This document shows, piece by piece, positions 1 through 10,280 of a stretch of DNA of 64,000 bases. Where the stretch lies: NCBI GenBank assembly GCA_030035585.1, contig CM057463.1, positions 138,850,736-138,914,735 on the forward strand. The letters run 5' to 3'. The DNA is from Dugong dugon (Eukaryota; Chordata; Mammalia; Sirenia; Dugongidae). The position numbers were made by a program, and so were the translations under genes. A model generated the notes under the pieces. It searched no databases and was not told the origin of the DNA. It saw nothing but the letters and a program-made list of their open reading frames with translations. Positions within the stretch are counted from its first letter, which is position 1; every line of letters starts with the position of its first letter.

Positions 1-240
1 TGGTCCCCACAGCCCTCCATCAAGCAATTCAGTCCCTCAGGGAATTTGGATGTGTCTATGGGGCTTCCATGACCTTTCCTTGTACAGGTTGTGCTAGTTT
101 CCCCTGTATTGTGTACTGTCTCACCCATCACCCAAGATACCACTTATCTATTGACTATTTAGTATTTCCCCCCCACCCTTCCCATCCCTGGTAACCAACA
201 AAGATTGTTACATTTTGTATGTTAACTGTTTCATGGGTTT
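1..240 (-). other. L1 copy 1 3'UTR, proximal part
   Basis: This lies between the ORF2 stop (TAA, complement of 241-243) and the window edge. It contains the 'ggttaccagggatgggaagg'-type block common just after L1 ORF2. At its distal end it reads towards 'ggctgtggggacca', the bases that open the truncated insertion at 24255, so the two can be overlapped to estimate a 3'UTR of roughly 970 bp. Confidence 0.8.
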
Positions 241-3200
241 TTACAGTAGAGGTCTCATACAATATTTGTCCTTTTGTGACTGACTTATTTCACTCAGCAT
301 AATGTCCTCCAGTTTCATCCATATTATGAGATGCTTCACAGATTCGTTGTTGCTCTTTCTCGTTGCATAGTACTCCATTGTGTGTATGTACCATAGTTTG
401 TTTACACATTCATCTGTTGATGGGCATCTAGGTTGTTTCCATCTTTTTGCTATTGTGAACAATGCTGCCATGAACATAGGTGTGCATATGTCTATTCAAG
501 TGACGACTCTTATTTCTCTAGGATATATTCCTAGGAGTGGGATTGCTGGATCGAATGGTATGTGTATATCTAGCTTTCTGAGGGAGCGCCATATCATTTT
601 CCAAAATGGTTGTATCATTTTGCATTCCCACCAGCAGTGCATAAGAGTTCCCATCTCCCCACAGCCCTTCCAACATTTGTTATTTCCAGTGTTTTTGATT
701 CGTGCCAGTAATGCCAGGGTGAGATGGTATCTCATTGTGGTTTTAATTTGCATTTCTCTAATGGCTAGTGATCACGAGCATTTCCAAATGTCTTTTTTGG
801 TGAAGTGTCTGTTCATTTCCTTTGCCCATTTTTTAATAGGATTCTTTGTCTTTTTGTTGTAGAGGTGTTGGATTTTCTTGTAGATTATGGAGATTAGACC
901 TTTGTCTGACTTGTACTGTCCAAAAATTTTTTCCCAGTCTGTAGGTTCTCTTTTTACTCTTTTGCTGAAGTCTTTTGAAGAGCATAGGTGTTTGATTTTT
1001 AGAAGATCCCAGTTATCTAGCTTATCTGTTGGGGTTTGCACGTTGATGGTTATGGTTTGTATCTTGTTAATGCCATGTATTAAGGCCTGAAGTATTGGTC
1101 CTATTTTTTCTTCTACGAACCTTATAGTTTTAGGCTTTATATTCAGGTCTTTGATCCATTTTGAAGTAGTTTTTGTATACAGTGTGAGGTATGGGTCATG
1201 TTTCATTTTTTTGCGGATGGATATCCAGTTTTGCCAGCACCATTTGTTAAAAAGACTGTCTTTTCCCCATTTGATGGACTTTGGGCACTTGTCGAAGATC
1301 AGGTGACCGTAGGTGGGTGGATTTACATCTGGGTTCTCAATTCTGTTCCATTGGTCAATGTATCTGTCGTTGTACCAGTACCAAGCTGTTTTGACTACTG
1401 TAGCTGTATAATAGGTTCTGAAGTCAGGTACTGTGAGTGCTCCAACTTTATTCTTCTTCTTCAGTAGTGCTTTACTTATTTGGGGTTTCTTCCCTTTCCA
1501 TATAAAGGTAACGATTAGTTTTTCTATCTCTTTGAAGAATGTTGTTGGTATTTGGATAGGGATTGCATTGTATTTGTAAATTGCTTTGGGTAGAATTGAC
1601 ATTTTCACAATGTTGACTCTGCCTCATCATGAGCTTGGTATGTTTTTCCATTTATGTAGATCCCTTTGAGTTTCATGCACTAGTGTTTTGTAGTTTTCTT
1701 TGTATAGGTCTTTTACATCCCTGGTCAGATTTATTCCTAAGTATTTTATCTTTTCAGAGGCTATTGAAAATGGTATTGTTTTCCTGATTTCCTTTTCATC
1801 GTTCTCCTTACTGGTGTATAGGAATCCAACTGATTTTTGAATGTTTATCTTGTATCCTGCTACTCTGCTGAATCTTTCTATTAGTTCCAGTAGATTTCTC
1901 GTGGAGTCTTTAGGGTTTTCTATGTATAGTTTCATATCATCTGCAAACAGGGACAGTTTAACTTCTTCATTACCAATTTGGTTGCCCTTTATTTTTTTCT
2001 TGCCTTATTGCTCTAGCTAGGACTTCCAGCACAATGTTAAATAGGAGTGGTGATAAAGGGCATCCTTGTCTTGTTCCTGTTCTCAGGGGGAATGTTTTCA
2101 GCCTCTCTCCATGAAGAATGATGTTGGCCATTGGTTTTGCATAGATGCCCCTTATTATGTTGAGAAATTTCCCTTCTATACCTATTTGATTGAGAGTTTT
2201 TATCAGGAATGGGTGTTGGACTTTGTCAAATGCCTTTTCTGCATCAACTGAGATGATCATGTGATTCTTTTCTTTCCTTTTATTTCTGTGGTGGATTACG
2301 TTGATTGATTTGCTAATGTTGAACCATCCTTGCATACCTGGTATGAATCCTACTTGGTCATGGTGTATTATTTTTGGATATGATGCTGAATTCTGTTGGC
2401 TAGAATTTTGTTCAGAATTTTTGCATCTATATTTATGAGAGATATAGGTCTGTAATTTTCTTTTTTTGTGACATCTTTGCCTGGTTTTGGTATCAGCGTT
2501 ATGCTGGCTTCATAGAATGAATTTGGAAGTGTTGTTTCCTTTAATATGCTCTGAAATAGCTTGAGTAGTACTGGTACAAGCTCTTCTGTAAATGTTTTGT
2601 AGAATTCTCCAGTGAAGCCATCTGAGCCAGGGCTTTTTTTGGTTGGGAGTTTTTTTATTACCTTTTCAATCTCTTCTCTTGTTATGGGTCTGTTCAGATT
2701 TTCAACATCACTTTGTTGTAGTTTGTGTAGGCCGTGTGTTTCTAGAAATTTATCCATTTCCTCTAGGTTTTCAAATTTGTTGGAGTATAGTTTTTCATAA
2801 TATTCTGTTATAATCCTTTTTATTTCAGTTGGGTCTGTTGTAATGTCCCCCATTTCATTTCTTATTTGGGTTATTTGTGTCCTCTCCTGTTTTTCTTTTG
2901 TCAGTCTGGCCAGTGGTTTGTCGATTTTGTTGATTCTTTCAAAGAACCAACTTTTGGTTTTGTTGATTCTTCTATTGTTTTTCTGCTCTCTATTTCATTA
3001 ATTTCTGCTCTGATCTTTACTATTTCCTTTCTTCCAGTGGTTGTGGGCTTTTTTTGCTGTACTCTTTTTATTTGTTTGAGTTCTGTAGTTAATGTTTTGA
3101 TTTTGTCCCTTTCTTCTTTTTTGATATGTGCATCTGTTGCTATAAATTGTCCTCTGAGGACTGCCTTTGTTGTGTCCCGAAGGTTTTGGTATGATGTATT

Positions 3201-4039
3201 TTCATTCTCATTTGATTCTAGGAATTTTTTGATTCCATCTCTGATTTCTTCTATTACCCACTGATGTGTAAGCAGGGTATTATTCAGTTTCCATGTAGTT
3301 GATTTTTTTTCCTTGCTCTTTCTGTTGTTAATTTCTACCTTGATGGCACTGTGGTCAGAGAAGATACTTGGAATTATCTCAACGTTTTGGATCTTGTGGA
3401 GGATTGCTCTGTGGCCTAAGATGTGGTCTATTCTGGAGAACGTTCCATGTGCATTGGAAAAGAATGTGTACTTTGAAGCTATTGGATGGAGTGTTCTATA
3501 TATGTCTATGAGGTCAAGTTGGCTGATTGTGCCCTTTAGGTCTTCTGTATTTTTGCTGAGTTTCTTCTTCATTGTTCTGTTGTTTACTGAGAGTGGTGTG
3601 TTGAAGTCTCCTACTATTATTGTGGAACTGTCAATTTCTCTTTTCAGTGTTGTTAGAGTCTGTTTTATGTATTTTGGAGCCTTGTCATTGGGTGCGTAGA
3701 TGTTTATTATGGTTATGGCTTCATGATGGATCATCCCCTTAATCATTATATAGTGTCCTTCTTTGTCTTTTGTGGTAGATTTTGTTTTAAAGTCTATTTT
3801 ATCTGAGATTAGAATTGCCACTCCTGCTCCTTTTTGGTAGTTGTTAGCTTAATATATTTTTTTCCAACCTTTGACTTTAATAAATTCACATCTTTGTTTC
3901 TAAGGAGTGTCTCTTGTAGACAGCATATTGATGGATCCTGTTTTCTTCTCCATTCTGTCACTCTCCGTCTCTTTATGGGTGCATTGAGTCCATTTACATT
4001 CAGTGTAATTATTGATAGATGTGAGTTTGTTGCTGTCAT
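241..4039 (-). pseudogene. L1 ORF2 (endonuclease/reverse transcriptase), broken
   Basis: Full span of about 1265 codons, close to the length of other mammalian L1 ORF2 proteins. The start is MTATNSHLSIITLNVNGLN at 4039, a typical ORF2 N-terminus. The endonuclease domain shows CLQET, VGDFNTPLS and FSDHSAIKVE (catalytic Asn, Glu, Asp and His sites). The reverse transcriptase shows [10 protein letters not shown] (about 2230), [12 protein letters not shown] (about 2050) and FADDM (about 1950-1936). The Cys-rich C-terminus is C-X3-C-X7-H-X4-C at about 620-680. The frame is broken near 3815, 2860-2900, 2340-2365, 1940-1970, 1610-1625, 755-770 and 478-495. In a living copy the protein nicks DNA and primes reverse transcription; this one cannot. 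Confidence 0.93.
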
Positions 4040-4465
4040 TTTGTAGTGATTTTTTTGTGGTGCTGAAGTTTTCTTTGTTCTTCTCACTCTCTTGTGCTGA
4101 ATTCCTTTTGTTTGTGGATTTTTTTTTTTTCATTTCTCTTGTTTTTGTAGGTTTTGTTTTTGCCAAGACTTTATGTTTTTCATCTTTATTTTTATGAGTT
4201 GGTTTGTTAACTTTCTTTCTGGTTACCATGAATTTTACTCTTATCTTTCTAAGTTTGAAGCAGTCTACCATTACTTGCTATGGCCTTGCCTTCCTCTCCA
4301 TTAGAACGTTCTATACTTACGCCGTTTATTCCATCTTTTATTGTTTTGATGTTTCTGTCATTTGTTGCTTAACTGCTCTGATTCCCTGTTGTATTTCTTT
4401 TGGTTTTGGATAGTCCTCGAAAGTTCATTTCCTAGACTGGTATCTGGCTGGTACGATTCTGTGTC

Positions 4466-5512
4466 CTAGGTTCTGCCTGTGAGCTGAAGCTGTTTGTCCT
4501 CAGATCGAAGAACTCCCTTTAATAATTCTTGTAAGTTTGGTTTGACTTTTACATATTCCCTTAATTTCTGTTTATCTGGAAATGACCTAATTTCACCATC
4601 AAATTTGAACGAGAGTTTTGCAGGATATATCATTCTTGGCTCACAATTTTTTTCTTTCATGATTTTATATATGTCATCCCATTGCCTTCTTGCCTGCATG
4701 GTTTCTGCCGAATAATCTGAGCTTAGTCTTATTGTTTCTCCTCTGTATGTGACTTCTTGTTTTTCATGAGCTGCTCTCGGGATTCTTTGTTTGTCTTTGG
4801 TTTTGGCGAGTGCGAATATGATATGCCTTGGTGATTTTCTTTTGAGGTCTCTTCTATATGGGGTTCGTTGAGCTTCTTGGATGGCCAGCTTTTCATCTTT
4901 CATGATATTGGGGAAGTTTTCTGTCAGCAGTTCTTCAGTGATCCTCTCTGTGTTTTCTATTTTCTCCTGTGCTGGATTTCTGATCACTTGCAGATTTTTG
5001 CTTTTGATTGTATCCCACATAACTATCAGGGTCTGTTCATTTTTCTTTGTTCTTTTTTCTGAGTTTTCCTGAAACAGAGTTGTATCCAAGTGTTTGTCTT
5101 CAGTTCCACTGATCCTGTCTTCCACCGTTTCAGATCTGCTTCTCAGCCCTTCTATGACATCATCCATTTCTGAAATCTTGTTGTTTATCTTTTGGATTTC
5201 TAATTGTTGTTTTTTTATAATTTCTAGTTGTGAATTTATTTTGGCATTTCGTTCCTGTATCATCTTCCTGAATTCTTCCAATTTTTTGTCTGTATTTTCC
5301 ATGAATTTGTCTATTTTTTCCTCATGTTTGTCAGCTTTTTGCCTCAGTTCTTGGAGAATTCCGAGTATTAGAGATTTGAATTCCCTATAAGGTAGTTATA
5401 GTGCATTTTCTTCCCCAAGAGAGTCATCTGGTGTTTTATTTTGGATGCCTACTGGAACCGTCCTGTCCTGTTTTTGTAAATGTTTTGATATTGTCTGCTG
5501 TTTTCAGGACAT
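4466..5512 (-). pseudogene. L1 ORF1 (RNA-binding coiled-coil protein), broken
   Basis: An open stretch of 278 residues (5302-4466) begins MENTDKKLEEFRKM and has a long heptad-rich coiled coil, then a basic RNA-binding part (RETIRLSSDYSAETMQARRQ), matching L1 ORF1p. The same frame extends upstream to a likely ATG at 5512, giving about 348 codons, close to the 338 of human ORF1p. Two stops interrupt it: TGA at codon 3, probably a decayed CGA, and TAA near 5400. It ends at TAG (complement of 4466-4468), about 430 bp before the ORF2 start. In an active element it coats L1 RNA as a trimer. Confidence 0.88.
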
Positions 5513-5558
5513 TCAGTAGTTACTTTTCTCGTTTATTGATTGTAGATTTGTTTGTTTC

Positions 5559-5920
5559 TGTCGCAGCGGCGGCGAATGTCAGGACAGCGGAGACAGTAAC
5601 CAAGCACAACTCTTACAGAGAAGTGTGGCCAGGAGGGTCACTCTGAGGAGTCGACCTTGGCTTCAGTCCCAGGAGGTTATTTATAGTCAAAACAGCAAGC
5701 AGTGAAGCAAATAACAGAACAATGGGCTTTGGGTGCAGACAAGGGAGAAGAAATTCAAGTAAACAAGCCAATCAGTAAAGGGACAATAGGTTTGGGACAA
5801 TAAGTCATGACAAGTCTCAACATGTTGGGGGCAAGTCTCAACATGCTGTGCAGCATAGAGGCCTGTGGGGGCTGCAGTTGTCAATAGTGCAGCCATGTTT
5901 AAATGGCATATATCCCCACA
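5559..5920 (-). mobile_element. Solo LTR, class II (ERVK-like), with 6-bp target duplication
   Basis: This 362-bp block is absent from the matching place in L1 copy 2 (about 16292). On the minus strand it starts TGTGGGGATATATG and ends CCGCTGCGACA, so it has TG...CA ends. It carries a TATA-like ctataaataacc and is flanked by an exact 6-bp duplication, tgtttc (5553-5558 and 5921-5926). Six-base duplications are typical of class II (ERVK-like) retroviruses. No internal viral sequence remains, so it is a recombined solo LTR inside the L1 5'UTR. Confidence 0.85.
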
Positions 5921-5926
5921 TGTTTC

Positions 5927-8043
5927 GTCCCTTTTTAAAAAAAATTTGACTATGTCTGAGCAGGCGGACTGTGTGTTCTTTGTTGTTTGCTCATCTGTGT
6001 TGTTTGCTCTTTGTCTCCTTCTCCAACTGGCAGGGTCAGTCACTCAGATATGGTACAGCAGGGCAGGTCTAGCTGAAGAGGAGTTACTGGGATGGGTTGT
6101 TTGTGGCACTTACTACAGCCACCAGAGTGGGTTGGTAATCAGTGCAGGGCAGGTTCCAATAGGCCTTGCCTGTGCTGCTTGGTGGTATGATGTCAAGCGC
6201 ACGGTGCAGGTAGGCAGGATGCAGCGGCAAGATTGTTATGTGTGGAGCTAAGATGGATATGGGAGACAGGAGAGAGGAACAGGAGCCAAAAACATACAAA
6301 CAAAATGAATGCTAGGGGCGCTTACCGTTGGAACAGAGAGATGAGAGACTATGAAATGGAGAGAAACAGAAAGGGGAAGAGGAAGAAAAGAAAAGAATGA
6401 ATAAATAAAAATCAGAAAGGTTAAAGAATCGCAAAGTTCCCAGGGATCCCACCAATGCAGCTATGAGGTCTGGGGAAGTTGCTCTCAGGTGTTGCAGTAC
6501 AGCCTGGCTAGAAGGTGTAGAGGTATACAACGCCTGGTATTCAGGGATCAGAAAGAGAAGGAAGATATAGAGGGATGAGAAACTGAGCAATGAAGAAAGA
6601 CAAAAAGGGAAAAATAGGGAAAAGAAAACAAAACAAATTTAAAAAAAAAAAAAAAGAACAAGAAAGGCCCCCACACAAAACAGAAAAAAAAAAAAAAAAA
6701 CCCAACGAAAAAAGAAATGCCTTCAGGGATCCCTCTGCACATCTGTGGAAGCTGAAGGGGAGTTCCTTGCCACGCAGCTCCGCCTGGCCAGAAAAGGCTC
6801 CCAAATCAAGAAAAGGAAAAGAAAACAAACAATTCAAAACGAACAAATGAACAAAAGCTCCAGGATCCCACCAGCGTGGTAGCCCCGACTGGGAGGCAGC
6901 TCCACACTAGAATGGAGCTCCGCAGCCCCTCAGGAAGAAGCAAAGATGGCGCATGGAGCCGGGCACTTGAGTGAAAGGAGGGGGAAGCAGCGAGAGGCAA
7001 GCAAGAAATCAAAAGAAGCAGAAACAAAAAGCAACACCAGCAGCCAAGAAATGGCACTCAGAGAGCCAGCTAGTGCAGGCTGGTGTTTCTGGACAAGAGA
7101 CTGTGTCCACGGGAAGCAGAGGAGGCCAAGTGTGGGTGAAGAAGGGTAGAGAGTGGGAAAGTGTATATCACAAATTGCCGGTGCTCTGCAGCCCCTCAGG
7201 AAGAAGCAAAGGTGGCTCATGGAGCCAGGCACTCGAGTGAAAAGAGGGGGAAGTGGCGAGAGGCAAGGAGAAATCAAAAGAAGCAGAAAAAAAAAGCAAC
7301 ACTAGCAGCCAACAAATGGCACTCAGAGAGCCAGCTAGTGCGGGCTGGTGTTTCTAGACAAGAGACTGTGTCTGCGGGAAGCGGAGGGGGCCAAGTATGG
7401 GTGAAGAAAGGCAGAGAGTGGGAAAGCGTATATCACAAATTGCCAGCGCTCTGCAGCCCCTCAGGAAGAAGCAAAGATGGTGCACGGAGCGAGGCACTTG
7501 AGCAAAAGGAGGGGGAGATGGCGAGAGACAAGGAAGAAATCAAAAGAAGCGGAAAAAAGCAACACCAGCAGCCAACAAATGGCACCCAGAGAGCTGCCTG
7601 CTTGGGTGTGTGGAATCCAAGCAGCTGGCACTTCCCGGTCAAGAGACTGTGGCCACGGGAAGCAGAGGAGGCTGAGCCAGGGTGAAGAGGGGTGGGGGGT
7701 GGGAAAGCGCACACCGCAAATTACCGGTTGTTTTGCCCCCCCTGGATGCTCCGTGAGGCTGCTTTCTCGTACCCCAGTTTGCTGGTCTCCGACAGGAGTA
7801 CAAGATGGTGGATCCACGCTGCGTAAGCTGGTAGGGGACCTCTGCATGAATCTCTCCTTGCTCTCTGCTCTCTGTCTGTTTTCTCACTCCACTTGGTGCT
7901 TGGCTGAGTTCTTTATCTCTTCATTTGATGTTTCAGGGTTTCGGGATTGTTGTATTCTCTGTTCAGCTTAGTTTTTCGGATTTTTGCCGTGGAGGGATGG
8001 CGTGGTGCTTCTACCTAAAGCGCCATTTTGCCGGAACTCCCTC
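5927..8043 (-). promoter_or_regulatory. L1 copy 1 5'UTR with promoter monomers
   Basis: The noncoding leader of the L1, about 2.1 kb excluding the inserted LTR. Its outer end (7728-8043) is unique leader, the middle (6922-7727) is three tandem monomers, and the inner part (5927-6921) is purine-rich on the + strand with long A runs (6640-6655 and 6682-6700). By analogy with mouse L1 the monomers probably act as promoter units; that is inference. Confidence 0.7.
6922..7727 (-). repeat. Three tandem ~265-bp monomers in the L1 5'UTR
   Basis: The phrase gcagcccctcaggaag recurs at 6922, 7188 and 7453, giving periods of 266 and 265 bp. Each unit also repeats the aagaaatcaaaagaagc and caagagactgtg blocks and ends in a tatcacaaattgcc/caccgcaaattacc block. 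L1 copy 2 retains only part of one unit (about 17256-17416). Confidence 0.9.
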
Positions 8044-8239
8044 TTTCCTATCTTTTTAATGACCTCTTGCTTTCTTCATGTATGATGTCCTTGACATCAT
8101 TCCTCAACTCATCTGGGCTTCAGTCATTAGTATTCAATGCATCATATCTATTCCTGAGATGCTCTGTAAAGTGAGGTGGGATATACTCAAGGCCATACTT
8201 TGGCTCCCGTGGACTTGTTCTGATTTTCTTCAGCTTCAA

Positions 8240-8350
8240 CTTGAACTTGAAGCTATGAGGTAGGTGCTATTATATCTTATTTTACAGATTAAGTAATTTG
8301 CCCTAGTAAGCAACAATTTGACTCAAGAATCCAAGAACTTAACCCTGAAG
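8240..8350 (-). repeat. MIR SINE fragment
   Basis: The sequence around ggtaggtgctattatatcttattttacagattaag and the following 'taatttgccctag' matches the reversed core of mammalian MIR. It is old and diverged. The stretch 8044-8239 holds nothing I recognise. Confidence 0.6.
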
Positions 8351-8463
8351 CGTTAGTGTATATTGGTTATCCTAAAGAATTGATAAAAGAAAACAGTATG
8401 TTCTAAGTATTAGGCTTGCACATGTATATTAAGATAATCTGAAATATATATATATGTACATAT

Positions 8464-8825
8464 GGCATTGGTGGTTCAGTGGTAGAATTCTCACCATTTA
8501 TGCTAGAGACCCTAGTTCCATCCCTGGCCAGTGCACCTCATGTGCAGTCACCACCTGTCTGTCAGTAGAGACTTTCATATTGCTGTGATGTTTAACAGGT
8601 TTCAGCAAAGCTTCCAGACTAAGGTAGACTAAGAAGAAAGGCCTAGTGAGCTACTTCCAAAAATCAGCCCACAAAAACCCTATAGATCACAACGGTTTGG
8701 TTCTCGACATGTCATGGGGATGGTATAAAACTGGGCAGCATTTTTTTCCATTGTGTGCACGAGGTTGCCATGAGTTGGGGGCTCATTCGATGGGGGCTCA
8801 TTCGATGGCAGCTAACAACAACTCT
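8464..8825 (+). mobile_element. Composite SINE: tRNA-Gly-like head, RTE1 5' segment, RTE1 3' tail
   Basis: The first ~72 bases (gcattggtggttcagtgg...ccagtgcacc) look like a tRNA-Gly: the acceptor-stem halves still pair and the box A region is intact, but the anticodon arm is lost. The body (about 8570-8690, including caggtttcagc and cttccagactaaggtagact) matches the 5' leader of the full RTE1 at about 37040-37150. The end (gcagctaacaacaac) is the RTE1 3' tail. A short internal duplication (gggggctcattcgatg twice) lies near 8780-8808. Confidence 0.8.
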
Positions 8826-8826
8826 T

Positions 8827-8874
<48 letters not shown>
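8821..8874. repeat. Compound (CT)n(TA)n(CA)n microsatellite
   Basis: Runs of ct, ta and ca follow directly on the tail of the composite SINE, a common place for microsatellites to arise. Confidence 0.95.
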
Positions 8875-8934
8875 AATGTAATAGGTGTCTCATTACATAT
8901 CTTTAGTAAAGAGTGGACAAAAATATAGTTTTTA

Positions 8935-9075
8935 AAAGTGCTTTACATGTTATTTATTTGATGCTCACAACCACCCTATGAGTAAAACAAATGAAAATAC
9001 TTTTGTCCCCATTTTCAAATGAGAAAATGAGGTTCAAAAATATTGTATTACTACTCAAGTTTGCGTGGCATGTAG
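8935..9075 (-). repeat. MIR SINE fragment
   Basis: Reversed MIR core: the segment around caaccaccctatgag, ccccattttcaaatgag and gaaaatgaggttc matches the usual 'cccattttacagatgaggaaactgag' region with mutations. Confidence 0.65.
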
Positions 9076-9194
9076 TAAAGTTTATTAATGAGTTTATTAA
9101 TGAATCACAGAAAAGTACAAATGAAGGTGAATATTTACTGTTAGTATTAGATTCAATACCAAGCCTAAATTTCTAAATTTTAAGTGAAGAGTAG

Positions 9195-9652
9195 TTGTTT
9201 TTGTTAGGTGCTCTCAAGTCATTTCCAACTTATTGTGACCCTGTGTACAAAAGAATGAAACACTACCCTATCCTACGCCATAGTCACAATTGTTGTTATG
9301 TTTGAGCCTGTTGTTGCAGCCACTGTGTCAATCCATCTCATTGAGGGTCTTCCTCTTTTTCACTTACCCTCTACTTTACCAAGCATGATGTCCTTCTCCA
9401 GGGACTGGTCACTCCTGAAAACATGTCCAAAGTATGTGAGACAAAGTCTTGTCATCCTAGCTTCTAAGGAGCATTCTGGCTGTACTTCCTCCAAGACAGA
9501 TTTGTTCATTCTTCTGGCAGTCCATGGTATATTCAATGTTCTTCACCAACCCTATAATTCAATGGCATCGATTCTTCTTTGGTCTTCCTTATTCATTAAC
9601 TTTCTCATGCATATCAGGTGATTGAAAATACCATGACTTGGGTTAAGCACAG
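9195..9652 (-). mobile_element. RTE1 (BovB-like LINE) 3' fragment
   Basis: This is the reverse complement of the 3' part of the full RTE1 at 36948-40118: the tail (ttgttaggtgctctcaagtc), the C-terminal coding region (ttgagggtcttcctctttttc, atgatgtccttctccaggga) and sequence matching about 39680 (gaaaataccatgacttggg). It stops where the ERV-L LTR begins at 9653, so the retrovirus inserted into it and the rest was later lost. Confidence 0.88.
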
Positions 9653-10280
9653 TATCTTAGGCTGGGTTCTCTAGTGAAGTGTATATATATATGTGGACTC
9701 TTTCTATATATGTATATATACATAGAGAGGGAGACAGAGAGAGATTTATCTCAGCAAATGGCTCACGCAGTTTTAGAGGCTAGTAAGTCCCAAGTCTGTG
9801 GGTCAGGCATCAGGGTAGAGGCTTCTTCTTACTCATGAAGCTAATGGGGCTGACTACCCCAAGATTGGCAGGTAACATGGCAGGTTGCTGACTTGCAGGC
9901 TGCTGGCTCACAGGCTGTGAAGGCTGATGAATTCCAAGATCAGCAGGCAATATGGCAGGCAGGTGGTTCAAGTCCCAAGAACCAAAGGTCAAATGATGAT
10001 GAGCTGGAAGCAGGATCCAGAGTAAGCAAGTGAGCTTTGCCAGAAAGTCCATATACTTACTGAAAGCAGGCCCCATTCACCCCCAAGGAAACTCTCCTTA
10101 CAATCGATTGGCTGATCACGTCAGACCACATCATTATGTCTTTACATAATTGCCAAATTACATCATTACATAACTGCCAAGCTACATCATTACACAACTG
10201 CCACACTACATCATTACATAACTGCCAAACCGCTGAGAATCTTGGCCCAGCCACGTTGACATGCAACCTTAACCCTCACA
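9653..10280 (-). mobile_element. ERV-L LTR (copy 1, 3' LTR)
   Basis: It starts tatcttaggctgggttctc and ends aaccctcaca, so on the minus strand it runs from TGTGAGGG to the decayed TA end. It matches the two LTRs at 33349 and 42449 (shared gagatttat, aatggctca, ccccaaggaaactc and ttgac blocks) and ends in retroviral internal sequence. The MLT2-like terminal sequence supports an ERV-L family LTR. It contains a TA-rich microsatellite (9683-9722) and the tandem repeat at 10128-10230. Confidence 0.85.
10128..10230. repeat. Short tandem repeat in the LTR (one 32-bp and three 24-bp units)
   Basis: acatcatta begins units at 10128, 10160, 10184 and 10208, each ending aactgcca/attgcca. The other ERV-L LTRs in the window have only one such unit, so the repeat grew in this copy. 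Confidence 0.9.

Larger units (their letters stand above)
1..8043 (-). mobile_element. Long L1 retrotransposon (copy 1), 3' end outside the window
   Basis: On the minus strand the order is 5'UTR (about 8043-5513), ORF1 (5512-4466), ORF2 (4039-241) and 3'UTR (240-1 and beyond). The 5' end is marked by the bases complementary to 'gccggaactccc' at about 8031-8042. ORF2 shows L1 endonuclease, reverse transcriptase and Cys-rich motifs. Both ORFs are split by frameshifts and stops, so the copy is dead. A 362-bp solo LTR at 5559-5920 sits in the 5'UTR. The 3'UTR at position 1 appears to run on into sequence like that at 24255-24985, where a truncated insertion preserves the rest. Confidence 0.95.

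Noticed and set aside
380..862. 160-codon + strand frame and similar + strand frames across 1-17 kb
   Set aside because: They are antisense shadows of L1 ORF2, ORF1 and 5'UTR; equivalents occur in both L1 copies with no signs of an independent gene.
4466..5302. A host coiled-coil gene
   Set aside because: Position, length and the RNA-binding C-terminus identify it as L1 ORF1, and it is repeated in copy 2.
6590..6850. Lysine-rich 86-codon + strand frame
   Set aside because: It is produced by the A-rich tracts of the L1 5'UTR read on the wrong strand.
8464..8535. A tRNA-Gly gene
   Set aside because: The acceptor stem pairs, but the anticodon arm is lost and the unit continues into RTE1-derived sequence with a second copy at 52531 (minus), so it is a SINE head.
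10128..10230. CRISPR-like spaced repeat
   Set aside because: Units are directly abutting and inside a retroviral LTR of a mammalian genome; there are no spacers and no cas genes.
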